From: Adineta steineri
Lineage: Eukaryota; Rotifera; Eurotatoria; Adinetida; Adinetidae
Direction of reading: 5' to 3'
Assembly: GCA_905250115.1 (NCBI GenBank)
Contig: CAJNOI010000002.1
Coordinates: forward strand, 1,267,678-1,331,677
DNA: 64,000 nucleotides
A program made the translations under genes and the position numbers. How positions within the stretch are numbered: the stretch's first letter is position 1; each line of letters starts with the position of its first letter. Positions 28,883 through 39,994 of this stretch are shown piece by piece. The notes under the pieces were generated by a model, which did not search any database, was not told the DNA's origin, and worked only from the letters and a program-made list of their open reading frames with translations.

Positions 28883-30619
28883 CCTAAATAGTAAATATGT
28901 TGTGAATGTTTTGGAGTATGTGAATGATACTAACGAAAATACAACGCTTTATATCATAAAAAAATTGGACAGCTGTTTTAATTTCCAAGCTTTTTTAAAT
29001 ATACCAACACCCACTTATTCGATATGGCCTCATATATATTGACTTACTTAGAAATGGTGAGACCACAAAGTTATTTTTAATAGTTTTAAATAAATAATAA
29101 TAAAGAATATTCACGAAAAAATAAAGATATTGAATTCTATAATTCTTAGTTAATAGACATTTAGTGTTGACAGCTAATCTTACATCAGAGTTCTATATAT
29201 ATATATAGAATATTGATATATTATGATATTTCGAAAGTTTAGTTCATATGATGGATAATCTCCAATTAAGTACATGCACTTCTGAATGTTATCTATAAAT
29301 ATCATTATTTCCCATGAGATATAAATAAATTACCCTTAGTTTGTTGCATATAAAAAAGATGGAGTACATATTGATGTGTAGCTCGCTTATAGCCGAATTC
29401 AGTTTATTTCTGGAAAAATCATCTCATGAATACAATATGAAAAGATTCTTGTTAACTTTAGAGCTCAGAAAAATTAAAATATGGTATGACTTATTAATGA
29501 AGATAAATCTATTATTTTTATTTAATTTGCAAATTTTGTGTCATTTTTATGATAATAGACACTGAGATTCTTTTTTCTGTAATTAAAATTAATGGCAAAA
29601 TAATTCATGCGTGATAGTATTGTTATTGAATAAATCTATTTTTATTATCGAACGATACTCAGAAATATTATTGAAAAGATAGTCGCAATTGTGTGAATAG
29701 CAACAGATGGATATTCATCACGTTTATTGACATCTGATTACTAACATCCGATACGAATAGTCAAATCAGATTTCATTCTACTGATAAGCAACGTTTTATC
29801 AATAAATATGTTATTATTTAACTATGTTTTTTTGCTTCATGAATACAATTTTTAATAAAATACATTTTTGACTAGTATGTAGTTTGTATTCATACACCCT
29901 CACAATTTTGGATGAATTTGAAAATAATATTCAGCAGTACCATTGTTCAAATTAATACTGGCTAATAAATACATAAAAAACTAATCTAAATAAGTGAATT
30001 TACATTGATTAATGTACATTACATTTATAATCAATTGATGGAATTGTTTGATTTCTTTTCGTATTTTTGTAACTTTTTAGAACATAATAATAATAAATAT
30101 TTATTAAGAACGAGAGAGAGAGAGACGATAGGTTATTCAGTAAATTGAGTTATTATGTTTGTGTTGATTCATAATTGAATAATATAACTGATTTTATCTC
30201 TCCTTCTTGTCTATACTGTATTCTACTAATTAAATTAACTAATGTTACATGTAGAATTATTTATATAGGATACGAGACTTTATTTCTTGAGATATACTTT
30301 TGATGAATCTTATAAACATCAGTAATTCACGTCAACAATTAAATAAACTATTTTATTATCAATGATATATAACATTTCTATTAATCCATTCAAGCATTTA
30401 TACGTTCTAATATATACCGTCTCAAATGAATATTATAATTCTTTTAAGAAAACATATTATATATATGTTAAATTTAATCTCAAAAAATTGTTTTATTTTT
30501 TCAATCATGCATTTTATAAAAATAAAATAAACAATAATATATATTAAAAAGGTGGGATTATTTCGTAGTTTAATTTTCTTTCTATAAACTTCGTTTTAAG
30601 AAAAAGAAACTGTACATAT
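28883..30619. other. Intergenic, no gene seen
   Basis: AT-rich 1.7 kb between the GM2A-like promoter and the LRP2BP stop. It contains (TA)n around 29193-29208 and a GA-repeat at ~30111-30124. Short ORFs at 29341-29565 and 30362-30547 have no recognisable content. Confidence 0.5.
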
Positions 30620-32145
30620 TCAAATCTTTTCATGTGTTAAATAATCTTGTAATAATTGACATGCATCAGGATCATATTGAAAACACTATTGAATAAAAAA
30701 AACAAAACGACGACTATATTCATCATAGATAATATTCATTCTTACCTTTTTATACATTAGAACAGATTGTGACGGATCTTTTTTTATTCCGTAACCAAGT
30801 TCAAGACATCTACCAAGAATAAATGTTGATATAGCAATACCTTTTCGAATATATTGTGGTAAACAACATGATATTCTTGATAATTCATCAATATTATCCA
30901 AAACAGAGACTCTAAATACACGAGAAAAGAATATGTTTTAATTAAATATTTTCTTTTATGAAAATACCTTTTTGCTAAATCAGTTGCTTTTGTAAATAAT
31001 TTTCTTGTATAATAAGCATAGACAAGAAGACCCATAGCCTAATTATATTAAGTTTTCTAAAAAAATAATTATCTTACTTATTTACTTACATAAATATTGC
31101 CTCGTTCGGATGCTTGCCGTAAACATTCAACAGCTTGATTAAGATTTTTACTTGTACCAACACCAAATAAATTCATCGCACCCACGGCTCCTAAATTCAA
31201 TAATTAATTATAATGAAATATACTAGTACTATTAATAATATCATATTACCAAGACTTTCAAGTGATCCACGTCGTGCAGCTTGATTATGCCAATGCCATG
31301 CTTTACTGAGATTATAAACAAATGCACTTTTACGTGAATAGAAAAAAGCAAGAGCTGTTTGAGCTTCGACAACTGGTTCATGTCCATCACCACTTGCTGC
31401 TAATAACCACCAACTAAAGTTAATGATATAGACGGATATACATATATATATATATGTGTATGTAATTACCGTTCAGCTTTTTCTTCAGAATGTCCAACAC
31501 CATAACCTTGAAAATAAGCTTTACCTATATGAAATTCTGCATAAGGAACTACAAAACAATGTGGATCTTTTCCTTTTGTTGAGATTTCAACCATCATATC
31601 GTAGGCATCTTCCTAAAAGAAAGAAAATGAAGATTTTGAATTATTTCCTATGAAATATTATCATACCGGTGTATATTCTTTTGGTGCTACTCCTTCGAAA
31701 CACATTGTACCGAGTTGATAAAGTGCTATACAAAATTTGATGTAATGACAAAAAAAACGAATTTTAAAATAAAGATCTACCTCGTAGATCAGCATTTCGA
31801 ATTTTTAAATACCATTTCCATGCTTTATCATATTGTTCTGTGTCATAATAAAATTGTGCAAGAAGAAAATATCCTTCACGTGCTCGACATTTACATTTAG
31901 TTGGATCGTAAACATCCATTCCACATCCACATTCAGTCAATGCAAGTAATTCGATTTCCATTTCTTCTTCTCGACCATTTTCACGTAATAATTCACGTGT
32001 ATTATCTCTCTATAGAATAATACATTTCAAATGAAATATTATAAGTAAAACTTACGAGAATCAGTCGTTCGATCATAAATTCTCGAGCACCTAATGCTTG
32101 TGGAACAGGAGCTGAAAATTTCTCACCAATACTTTGTGTAGACAT
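30620..32145 (-). CDS. LRP2BP: LRP2-binding protein homologue (Sel1-like repeats)
   Basis: About nine exons from ATG 32145 (MSTQSIGEKFSAPVPQALGA) to the stop at 30620, around 350 residues. It is a series of TPR/Sel1-like repeats: YFLLAQFYYDTEQYDKAWKW, ALYQLGTMCFEGV, FHIGKAYFQGYGVGHSEEKA, AKAWHWH-type helices, AVGAMNLFGVGTSKNLNQAV and LGRCLELGYGIKKDPSQSV. Repeat order and the conserved blocks 'ECLRQASERGNIYAMGLLV' and 'CCLPQYIRKGIA' match LRP2BP, a scaffold reported to bind the cytoplasmic tail of megalin. The N-terminal third carries a Cys-rich insertion (TECGCGMDVYDPTKCKCRA) that I do not recall in vertebrate LRP2BP. It is divergent from the Ral gene with ~820 bases between starts. Confidence 0.85.
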
Positions 32146-32966
32146 GATTCTACAAATAAGTCAAAGATAGAATCAATTGGATTGAATACTTTTTCTACAC
32201 TAATCTCTGAATTATACTCTCAATGAACGATTTGACTATCGGAATCCGATCATCGTTTGATGACTTATACGTAGTCTTGTTAAATTTCAGAGCCTTATCG
32301 AGTATTTTGAAGTTCCCTATCCGGAAATATCCTCGTGTATGTATTAGTTTGACTTATAAATGAACAGCAGAAACTAAGTCGACATTATTTTACTTCGTCA
32401 AAACATAAATTCTAAATGTTCAAAAATTCTAATACTAAAATATAGTAATGTCTGAAGGTAAACAAATTTTTTCCGTTCAGCTATTTTGGTGCCATTTACA
32501 AGTTTTTTGCGATGGAAAAATCTCTTCTAAAATAAAGTGATTTTATATAAATTTAATAAAAATTCTATAATTTTGTTATATTTAACAAATAAATGTTTTT
32601 CGTAATAAAATATAATTTTTTTAAATTAATCATGTCTGTCAACTAGCACCATCTTGTATGCGTCATACCTATTAAAGGTCATCCAATAAGGTTCAATAAT
32701 TTTTTCGTGTTTGTTTTCTTGTCTCATTCTGCGCAAAGAAACAAAATTTATGAAGTCATGAAATATTTTAAAATTCCTTTTCCTTTTACTTATTGATTAT
32801 TATTTTAATGGTTAGTTGCTCTACCATTTACATTTTCTCTCTTCTCTTTGTGCCATTAATCATCTTCTGATAGCTACGATGAATAATAAACCAATATAAT
32901 ATATATATAAAGGTATTCAGTATAGGAAATAAATCATATTTTAGATTTTTTTATATTGTTATAATA
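32146..32966. promoter_or_regulatory. Divergent promoter between LRP2BP and Ral
   Basis: Shared upstream region of two head-to-head genes. A CCAAT pentamer occurs in 'catccaataagg' around 32670. No coding content seen. Confidence 0.4.
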
Positions 32967-33887
32967 ATGGCGGCATCAAATAAAACAACAGCCGTCTATC
33001 GGCTAATTATGGTAAGAAATAATTAAAATTATGATAAATTTTCTATTATATAAAAAATAATCTATATATTCATTTAGGTTGGAAGTGGTGGTGTTGGAAA
33101 ATCAGCTTTGACACTTCAATATATGTATGATGAGGTAAGTGATAATCATTATCTATTATTTTTCTTTCATCAATATTTATCAAATCTTTAAGTTTGTTGT
33201 TGATTATGAACCAACAAAAGCTGATTCATATCGAAAAGCAGTTATGCTTGATGGTGAAGAAGTTCAAATTGATATTTTAGATACAGCTGGTCAAGAAAAC
33301 TATGCTGGTTTGTTTACATAAATTTCGATTGATATGATTTGATTTGGTTTTCTTCGTTTGATAGCTATTCGTGATACTTATATACGTAGTGGTGAAGGTT
33401 TTCTTCTTGTATTTGATGTAACTGATGCAGAATCATTTCAGGATTTAAATGAACTTTAGTATGTCATTCATATTTTTATTTCAAAAACAAAAATTAATCT
33501 TCTTATTTATTTAGTGAACAAATTTTACGTGTTAAAAATGGTGGAACAAATATTCCAGCAATATTAGTAGGAAATAAAATCGATTTAGCTGAAAGACGTA
33601 AAGTACCACTGGAAGAAGCTGAACAAAAAGCACGTAGTTGGTCGATTCGTTATATTGAAACATCAGCTAAAACAAAGCATAATGTTGATAAAGTAAATTC
33701 AATCAAATAAAAAACTCTATTTTTTTCAATCTAATTATTTATTATTTTCTTAAAGGTTTTTTGTGAATTAATGCGAATTGTCCGACCGTTTAAAAATCCA
33801 GTACGAGAAACAGGTCCAACGACAACTAGTGGACGACAAACAAAACCTATAAAATCAGGAAAACATAAGAAATGTATCATTCTATAA
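32967..33887 (+). CDS. RAL: Ral-type small GTPase
   Basis: Six exons: 32967-33011, 33078-33134, 33193-33307, 33365-33458, 33515-33692 and 33756-33887. The G1 loop is [10 protein letters not shown]. The effector region [15 protein letters not shown] is the Ral signature ([12 protein letters not shown] in other animals) rather than Ras (YDPTIEDSYRK). G3 is [10 protein letters not shown]4 is GNKID and G5 is ETSAK. The protein ends in a basic segment and a CIIL CAAX box, predicting geranylgeranylation (terminal Leu). Ral switches regulate exocyst-dependent secretion and endocytosis. The DTAGQE sequence continues with N where Ral normally has D. Intact gene. Introns 45-70 nt. Confidence 0.93.
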
Positions 33888-35648
33888 AATAATAATTATA
33901 GGAGAAATTCTTTCGAATTAATTAATAGATTCATCTTCTTCTTTCCTTTTTTTTTTGTTCTTATTCTCTTTACTAATCTCTTATCCATTCAATTTAACAT
34001 CAAGCAACAGTGAAGAAAACTACTAGCAAAATAATAACAAAAAATTTTTGTCTTTTTCTTGTGCAATTCATCGTTTTTTCTTTTCTTTTGTACATGTGTG
34101 TTAAACTCAAGTTATAGAGGATAAATACACATAGATTCACATAAAAATAAAATGATTTATTTACTCCTCTTTCTTTCTTCATCTTTTTTTTTTTGTATAC
34201 ACGCACTTGTTTGTTCTGCTTGAAAAAATAAATAAATTGATTTCATTAAATTTAATCAGTATATATGCTTATTAATTATAAATTAAGCAGTTTTTTTTAT
34301 TATTTGATCAAATAAAAATGTAAGAAAATATTCTTTAATTCATCAATATTTATTCTGTTAGATCAAATTTAAAAAATATTTGTTTCTGAAAGATAATCAT
34401 ACTTTCAAGGTAGTAATTTTATAGTTATAAGTCAGAAGAGAGATTACACTTTTTTTTTTATCGATGTCATTAAAAGAGTTTATATGACTATTAAATAGAA
34501 ATCGAAAAAATGTTTATCAGACAAACGATAATTTAATAAACCTATGTACCATTTTATTATCGAATTGAAACAAGAACCTTGCATAATGATCAAAGACCTA
34601 AGTTTTGAAAATTGAGTGTTCTTGATGATATAATTTAAACCATTTTTTTAAATATAACAGCGTAAATATAAAAAATTATTATTCCTCATGAAAGATTTCT
34701 AAATGAATAAAACTATCATGCAATCCTAACCATTTTATCCAATGAGATATATTCTATTATTTTACTTTCATTTGCATTATGTACTTGCTATGAGCTTTAT
34801 TTTTTGATTAAAGAGCCGTCTGTATCCTTCATGAGTTAGAAAAATCCAATTAATTATTCAATTACTATTCATTGATTACCCCATACGATGCATAGCATGT
34901 TTCATAAGAAGGTCTATTTATTTCAACATTATGAAGAAAATATAAATGTTCTTTATCTGGAATGTTTGATTTTTAAATGTCAACGAATGATTAATTACAT
35001 TTGCTAAAACATATATTGATGTTCATAGATGAAAAAATTGCTTTAATTATCGATGTTTAATTAACTAAAATATGCATAGCATATATTCTTTTATGCTAAT
35101 CTCTCGAGAAGAACTCACAAGAGTACAAAATTATATCTTTTTTGATTTGCAAAAAGAATTAATTTCATTGCTATTTATTAATGTATAATTTAACCGTGAT
35201 AAAAATAGATAAAAAGAATATTATCTATTCCAATTAATTTCTAATACAATCAGATTCATACAAGAATGCATAGATTAATAGGCATATTCTTTAATTCATA
35301 ATTAAAGCAATGATACAAGAAGAAACATCATGATATAATTTTAAGACTAGAGAATATTAACCTAAGGAAATAATAACACAATAATAGATTTTTATCCTTG
35401 ACTAACAGTTTTCGGTGTTTATCTTATAAATATAAACAATGAAAATTAATTGATTATTTGTTTAGCAAAGTAACTTTTGAGTAAACTCATACTATTAGAC
35501 ATCAATACTAATAATTAGAATATTAGAAAATGGGAAAATTTCATTCTAACAACAATTTAAAATTGTATATAAATCTTGATATCTATTGTATTACATATAA
35601 AAACAAAAGAATTTTTGAAATTACAATCAATTATTTAGTATCACAAAC
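33888..35648. other. Intergenic between convergent genes
   Basis: Contains the Ral 3' UTR (AATAAA around 34226) and the 3' flank of the GH31 gene. AT-rich, no gene recognised in 1.7 kb. Confidence 0.5.
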
Positions 35649-36773
35649 TTATCCTTCATTGATTTGATACACACGCTTTTCATTTGTTGGAAAACGCCAT
35701 GTAAATTTATTGTCTTTTCCTTCAATAATAAATGTTTCAATATGTATTTGTTTTTTATTACATGTAAGACGAATCGTTTGTAAATCGAATTTACCTTCTA
35801 ACTCATTATAACAATCTATTGTTTCACCATCATCATCATATATATTGAATTCACTTGTACCATTTTCTTCAAATGGATAGACACGTATTTCAAGATGTTC
35901 ATCCATATGGAATGGTAATAATGCTCCTTCGCGTACAAATAATGGAAATATATCTAATGTTGCTGTTACAGTAACCATTTGTCCACCATCATATATTTCA
36001 TCTGTCCAGAAATTGTACCATTTGGTGCCTGATGGTAAATAAAGAGTTCGAGTACTTGCATTTTCTTCATAAACAGAAGCAACAAGTAACCATGGACCAA
36101 GAAGAAATTCAAATGATTGATTACGACATTTAATATCTGATTGAAAATGATAAACAGTTGGACGAATGAGTGGATGACCAGTTATATTTGCTTCATGTGA
36201 AAGTGAATATAAATATGTTTGTAAACGTTTACGAAAACGTAATGCATCATGTATTAAAGGTAAAGCATCTTCATACATCCATAAAGCATTTTCATTATTA
36301 TCATCAATATTTTCATCTTGATTTGGACGCCAAGAATGTACACAAAATCTTGGATGAAATATTCCATTTTGTATCCAACGAACAAATAATTCAAGTGAAG
36401 GTTTTTCACCAGCAAATCCGCCTATATCATGACCAATTAATGGAAAACCACTTAAAGATAAATTTAAACCCATTGGAATATTATATTTTAATGTATGCCA
36501 TGAACAACGATTATCACCTGTCCATGTACCACCATATCGTTGTGAACCTACACATGCAGCACGTGTTAATAACCATGGACGACAATTACAATTTACTTTT
36601 ATTTGTGCATCATATGATGTTTTAACCATTAACATTGTTTGTATAGGTTTTATACCTTCAATTGATTGACCATTAAAACATATTGCATGAGAATTTTTTA
36701 TATTAAATTCATTATTATCATTCCATGTACAATCAATTCCATTTGCTAATAATTTTGTTATTACTTGATTTTT
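35649..36773 (-). CDS. GH31 alpha-glucosidase, 3' part (5' part in gap)
   Basis: An intron-free open frame of about 375 codons running from the gap edge to the stop at 35649. It covers the C-terminal half of a glycoside hydrolase family 31 enzyme. The catalytic nucleophile motif is GIDCTWNDNNEF (Asp codon 36717-36719). The acid/base region is RYGGTWTGDNRCSW, followed by NLSLSGFPLIGHDIGGFAG and WIQNGIFHPRFCVHSW, then beta-sandwich domains ending in a DUF5110-like segment (FNIYDDDGETIDCY). The NDNNEF form and the GHDIGGFAG block look closer to bacterial GH31 enzymes than to animal lysosomal acid glucosidase. With the lack of introns, this suggests horizontal acquisition, which is common in bdelloids (inference). 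GH31 enzymes remove terminal alpha-glucose or related sugars. The start codon and N-terminal domain are not in the assembled sequence. Confidence 0.88.
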   Translation of the reverse strand, partial: KNQVITKLLANGIDCTWNDNNEFNIKNSHAICFNGQSIEGIKPIQTMLMVKTSYDAQIKVNCNCRPWLLTRAACVGSQRYGGTWTGDNRCSWHTLKYNIPMGLNLSLSGFPLIGHDIGGFAGEKPSLELFVRWIQNGIFHPRFCVHSWRPNQDENIDDNNENALWMYEDALPLIHDALRFRKRLQTYLYSLSHEANITGHPLIRPTVYHFQSDIKCRNQSFEFLLGPWLLVASVYEENASTRTLYLPSGTKWYNFWTDEIYDGGQMVTVTATLDIFPLFVREGALLPFHMDEHLEIRVYPFEENGTSEFNIYDDDGETIDCYNELEGKFDLQTIRLTCNKKQIHIETFIIEGKDNKFTWRFPTNEKRVYQINEG

Positions 36774-36873
36774 NNNNNNNNNNNNNNNNNNNNNNNNNNN
36801 NNNNNNNNNNNNNNNNNNNNNNNNNNNNNNNNNNNNNNNNNNNNNNNNNNNNNNNNNNNNNNNNNNNNNNNNN
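36774..36873. other. Assembly gap (100 N)
   Basis: Exactly 100 unknown bases, the usual placeholder for a gap of unknown size. It truncates the GH31 gene; the missing N-terminal coding part (several hundred codons in the family) is not found in the ~60 bases left of the repeat on the other side. Confidence 0.98.
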
Positions 36874-36937
36874 TGTAATGTTAAATGATAGTAAGATAAA
36901 TATATTCGTTTACGAATATACAAATAACGTTAATTGA

Positions 36938-37140
36938 TAGTTGATTCACTTGACTCTGGATTGATGACATAATAATACATATGTGTTAGAAACTTATTTA
37001 GTGCAATAAGCATTACTTGTACTCAAAAAAATATAAATCATTTTCATGCACCTTAAAGTTATATGTTTGTTGAGATGCATTTATCAAAACTTTATTATAG
37101 GTCATGTACTCATTTGTATTATGATTGCTACATGATAATT
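36938..37140 (+). repeat. Diverged direct repeat, copy 1
   Basis: About 200 bases that align along their whole length, with a few indels, to 41926-42126 in the same orientation. Shared blocks include ATATGTGTTAGAAA, CTTATTTAGTGCA, ATCATTTTCAT, AAAGTTAT and GTATTAT. Divergence shows the duplication is old. It starts about 65 bases after the assembly gap. Confidence 0.75.
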
Positions 37141-37217
37141 TCTCAAAATCAGAGATCAGTTTAAAACGTATAGAAATGATTATAACATAGAATGATGTTT
37201 ATTTTCTGCGTTCTATC

Positions 37218-37295
37218 GTTGAGGGTAGGTGTGAGTGTGAATATTATAACCACTACATACCCATATCGACATCGACATTCACACCCACCATCAAG
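37218..37295. repeat. G-rich imperfect hairpin, copy 1
   Basis: Arm GTTGAGGGTAGGTGTGAG (from 37218) faces an inverted arm whose complement is CTTGATGGTGGGTGTGAAT (37277-37295). Arms of the same sequence type recur at 39928 and 40469-40534. Confidence 0.6.
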
Positions 37296-37447
37296 AATGT
37301 GACTAGAAAAGATTCGAAGACAGAGTAGCTTTAATAAAGAACATGTATTTATTTTAAAAACAGAAAATGAATGTACATAAAACCACGACAAGTTTACATC
37401 AACATAAGAAGAATACGAGAGTAAACGATAGCAGCGACAAAAAGTAG

Positions 37448-38535
37448 CTATAGTCGAAGTGAATTGATTGTATTACATAGCATAGAATATGGAGGTGGTT
37501 GTTCTATAATATTTCGGACAATAGCGATCCGTGCATTAAAATGTTCCTCGGCCAGTTGTTTCACATGTTTGCTCGTCTGCTCACTATCAGCTTCGCATTT
37601 ATTTAACTTTTGTTGAACTTCTAATAATATACGCGCCAAAACTGTATCTGCCCCAGATATGCGACTCAATGCTTCAAGAATCTTTCTTCGCATATTCATA
37701 TCAGTCCAAATATTGTCAAATATCATATTATAAATAAGATTGTCTTGCTCGATATGTAAATCACCAACATATGCCATATGTGGGTACAAATGCCTGACTT
37801 CGTTGATAAACTGTTGTGCTTTAGTTGCAGCATTTCTAGCTTTAGCCAAGTCGGAACTCACGAATATGTCGATAATTCCAGAATTAGTGAGTAAATCGAT
37901 AGTGTTCTTGTCTAGTGCGTTATCGAGCGCTCGTCGGGCGACAACGACAGCTCGATGAGCTTTTTTCAGTAGGTGAAAGATGTGCGTTAAATTGCGGTGA
38001 CTGTTTTGCAGGCTGATTAGACACTCTTCTTCTCTTCTCAAGTTTTGTTCCATTGTATCTTCATGCGGATATGAAGGTGTAGTACCAGCAAAGAAACGTT
38101 CAAAGAGTTCATCTAATGCTCGTTTGGTCTTTATATACTTTCGGAAGCGATTTCACATTGATGTAAATGGTTCTGAGTAGAGCAGATTTGTTCTTGCACA
38201 GCGACTAAACGTTGTTCTTCTTCTTTACATTTTTCAAACTCGATCAACCATTTCTTTTCTTGTTCATTTAAGCGTTGTTTGAGTTGGCCTCGAATCTTGT
38301 ACCAAATGTGTTTGATGCCATGTCCTTGGATGTCGACTAAACGTTTGTGCTCCTTGTCGGCTGCTGCAGTGAACGTATCAATCTTTTCTTGTATAAGACG
38401 AGCCTGATTTTGGTAAGATATTAAGTGGGATCGGGCTTCGGATAGTGCAGCTTCACTCGATTGCGTATCAGATAAACGACTAAAGAGAGCTTGAAATTGG
38501 TCACTCTCATTTTGGATCTGTTGTTGAAGTGACAT
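37448..38535 (-). pseudogene. Coiled-coil protein gene interrupted by a frameshift
   Basis: An intron-free region read as two overlapping frames. The first runs from MSLQQQIQNESDQF (ATG 38535) as a long coiled coil to ...HQCEIASE and then meets a stop at 38131. The second frame takes over at exactly that point as KYIKTKRALDELFERFFAG and continues to the stop at 37448. The 10-base interval cannot be an intron. One missing or extra base near 38131-38140 explains it, either a sequencing error or a true lesion. The second half holds a conserved-looking block (FDNIWTDMNMRRKI) after a helical stretch. I recall similar blocks in uncharacterised fungal and rotifer proteins but cannot verify that. Function unknown. 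Confidence 0.65.
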
Positions 38536-38959
38536 GACGTGATTTTGTGTCTGCGAAGATGTGCGATGAATATGACAACTTATGCTAATAAGCGTGCATT
38601 CAATGTTTCTTTCTTCCCTCATCGCGCTCTCACACATCGATATATATATATAAATATTATGTTCGATGTCTGTCTCTTTCGGGGTCAAGGTTCACGGCTT
38701 AGAGGTCGTTTGGACAGGATGCCACCCGTTAGGAGAAAGGAAAAGGTCAGTAAAAAGTGAGGAAAAGGTGAAATAGCGAAGAGAAAGAGAGTATGGCGCC
38801 AGTTTTCTACGATTTTATATTTCATTAGTTTTTTTTTACTATTCATGCATTCGAGATAGACCCATTCTTTCTTAAAATACAGTTTGTATACATAACTTAT
38901 AATAAAAGAAAAAAGAAATTTGATAATGGCCTATTTCGTTTAAATATTATTTATGAGAA
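38536..38959. other. Non-coding, no gene seen
   Basis: Upstream of the coiled-coil gene: a short (TA)n tract at ~38640-38650, then AT-rich sequence up to the retrotransposon remnant. No supported feature. Confidence 0.4.
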
Positions 38960-39595
38960 GTTGAATTATTTTTATCATTAAAATTAATTAACAAATAAAT
39001 AAATCAAGTTTAGTTCTTTTCTTATAGTTTTAAGTTTCGAGTCTATATAATCTCCCCACCCCAGTTTTGTTGTTATTTGTACTCCTAAATATTTGAATTT
39101 ATTTACAAAATCGATTCTTTGATTTTTATATTCTATTTTTTGGGTATTATTGGCACTACCACGTTATGTATTATCATTGCTTTTGTTTTCATCACATTTA
39201 CAGGAAATAATGTGTTACCTGAAAATTCTTCTAATTGTATCATCACTAGTTTTGCCCTTTTTTCTAGTTCTTTAATGTTAAGAGAGAATTTTAACTTTAG
39301 AGATCCTAATAATAGTAGTGCTAAATCATCAGCAACTAAATGGGATGTAGTTTGAAAGAAAATGCTTGGTAAGAAATGTACATGAAGTCTGAAAAGCGTA
39401 GCAGCAAGTATAGAACCTTGAGGTGCTCCTACAAACATTCTAATAGTTCTTGAAGAGGCCTCTCCATGATGTATAGCAAAAGACCTTCCTTTTAACCATG
39501 AATTAATCCATTTAACGAGCGCGAGTGGCATTTCAAGTTTTATTAGAGTAGATATTAACGATGGATACCACTTGTTTTATCGAATTTTCAGCGAC
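38960..39595 (-). mobile_element. Non-LTR retrotransposon reverse transcriptase remnant
   Basis: A minus-strand fragment of the reverse transcriptase domain, broken by frame changes. In order: WYPSLISTLIKLEMPLALVKWINSWLKGR, an altered GVPQGS motif (GAPQGSILAATLF), the catalytic motif reading VADDLAL (Tyr lost from YADD), NVMKTKAMII, and in another frame FVNKFKYLGVQITTKLGWG. This motif series is that of LINE-type (Jockey/R1-like) elements. Endonuclease, the N-terminal RT part and the 3' end are missing. It is a dead fragment, and its frame shifts and lost catalytic residue show it cannot function. Confidence 0.8.
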
Positions 39596-39633
39596 TATGT
39601 TAATGACATTATTTGATACTATTATAATCGAAC

Positions 39634-39861
39634 TTAAATTTTTTTCATCTTGTTGATTGATTTGTTCAGTTGTATTTTGATGATTTTTTTTAATTCTTCA
39701 ATTTCTTTCTGATGGGTTTCAGTTATTTGGTCCATTGTTGATTGATGATGGCTTACCCAACTGTTATTAAAACTGTGAATAAATGTATTAAACAGTGCAC
39801 CTACGCTATTCAAAATACCAATGATTCTTCGTGGTGGAATAAGTGCACCATTTTCGTCCAC
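39634..39861 (-). other. Short ORF with possible splice acceptor, unknown
   Basis: 75 codons (MDENGALIPPRRIIGIL... then a helical MDQITETHQKEIEELKKII). A good acceptor (TTTATTTTAG at about 39866) stands just upstream in the same strand, so it may be a terminal exon rather than a whole gene. It lies between the RT remnant and another coiled-coil ORF, and may be an element's accessory ORF. Family not recognised. Confidence 0.3.
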
Positions 39862-39927
39862 ATTCTAAAATAAATGAAGAATTATTATTTTAGTTTGTTA
39901 ACAGCTTTGCTGAATTATTTACGAAAT

Positions 39928-39950
39928 ATTGAGGGTGGGTGTGGGTTCAA
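39928..39950 (+). repeat. G-rich telomere-like motif
   Basis: ATTGAGGGTGGGTGTGGG, the same motif as the arms of the hairpins at 37218 and 40469. Only one arm is seen here. Confidence 0.5.
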
Positions 39951-39994
39951 TTTTCCTTTAGTGAATCCTGCATTATTATGTGTAAGGGCGTGTA

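Noticed and set aside
36170..36625. 151-codon plus-strand ORF rich in His, Tyr and Met
   Set aside because: Antisense shadow of the GH31 coding sequence.
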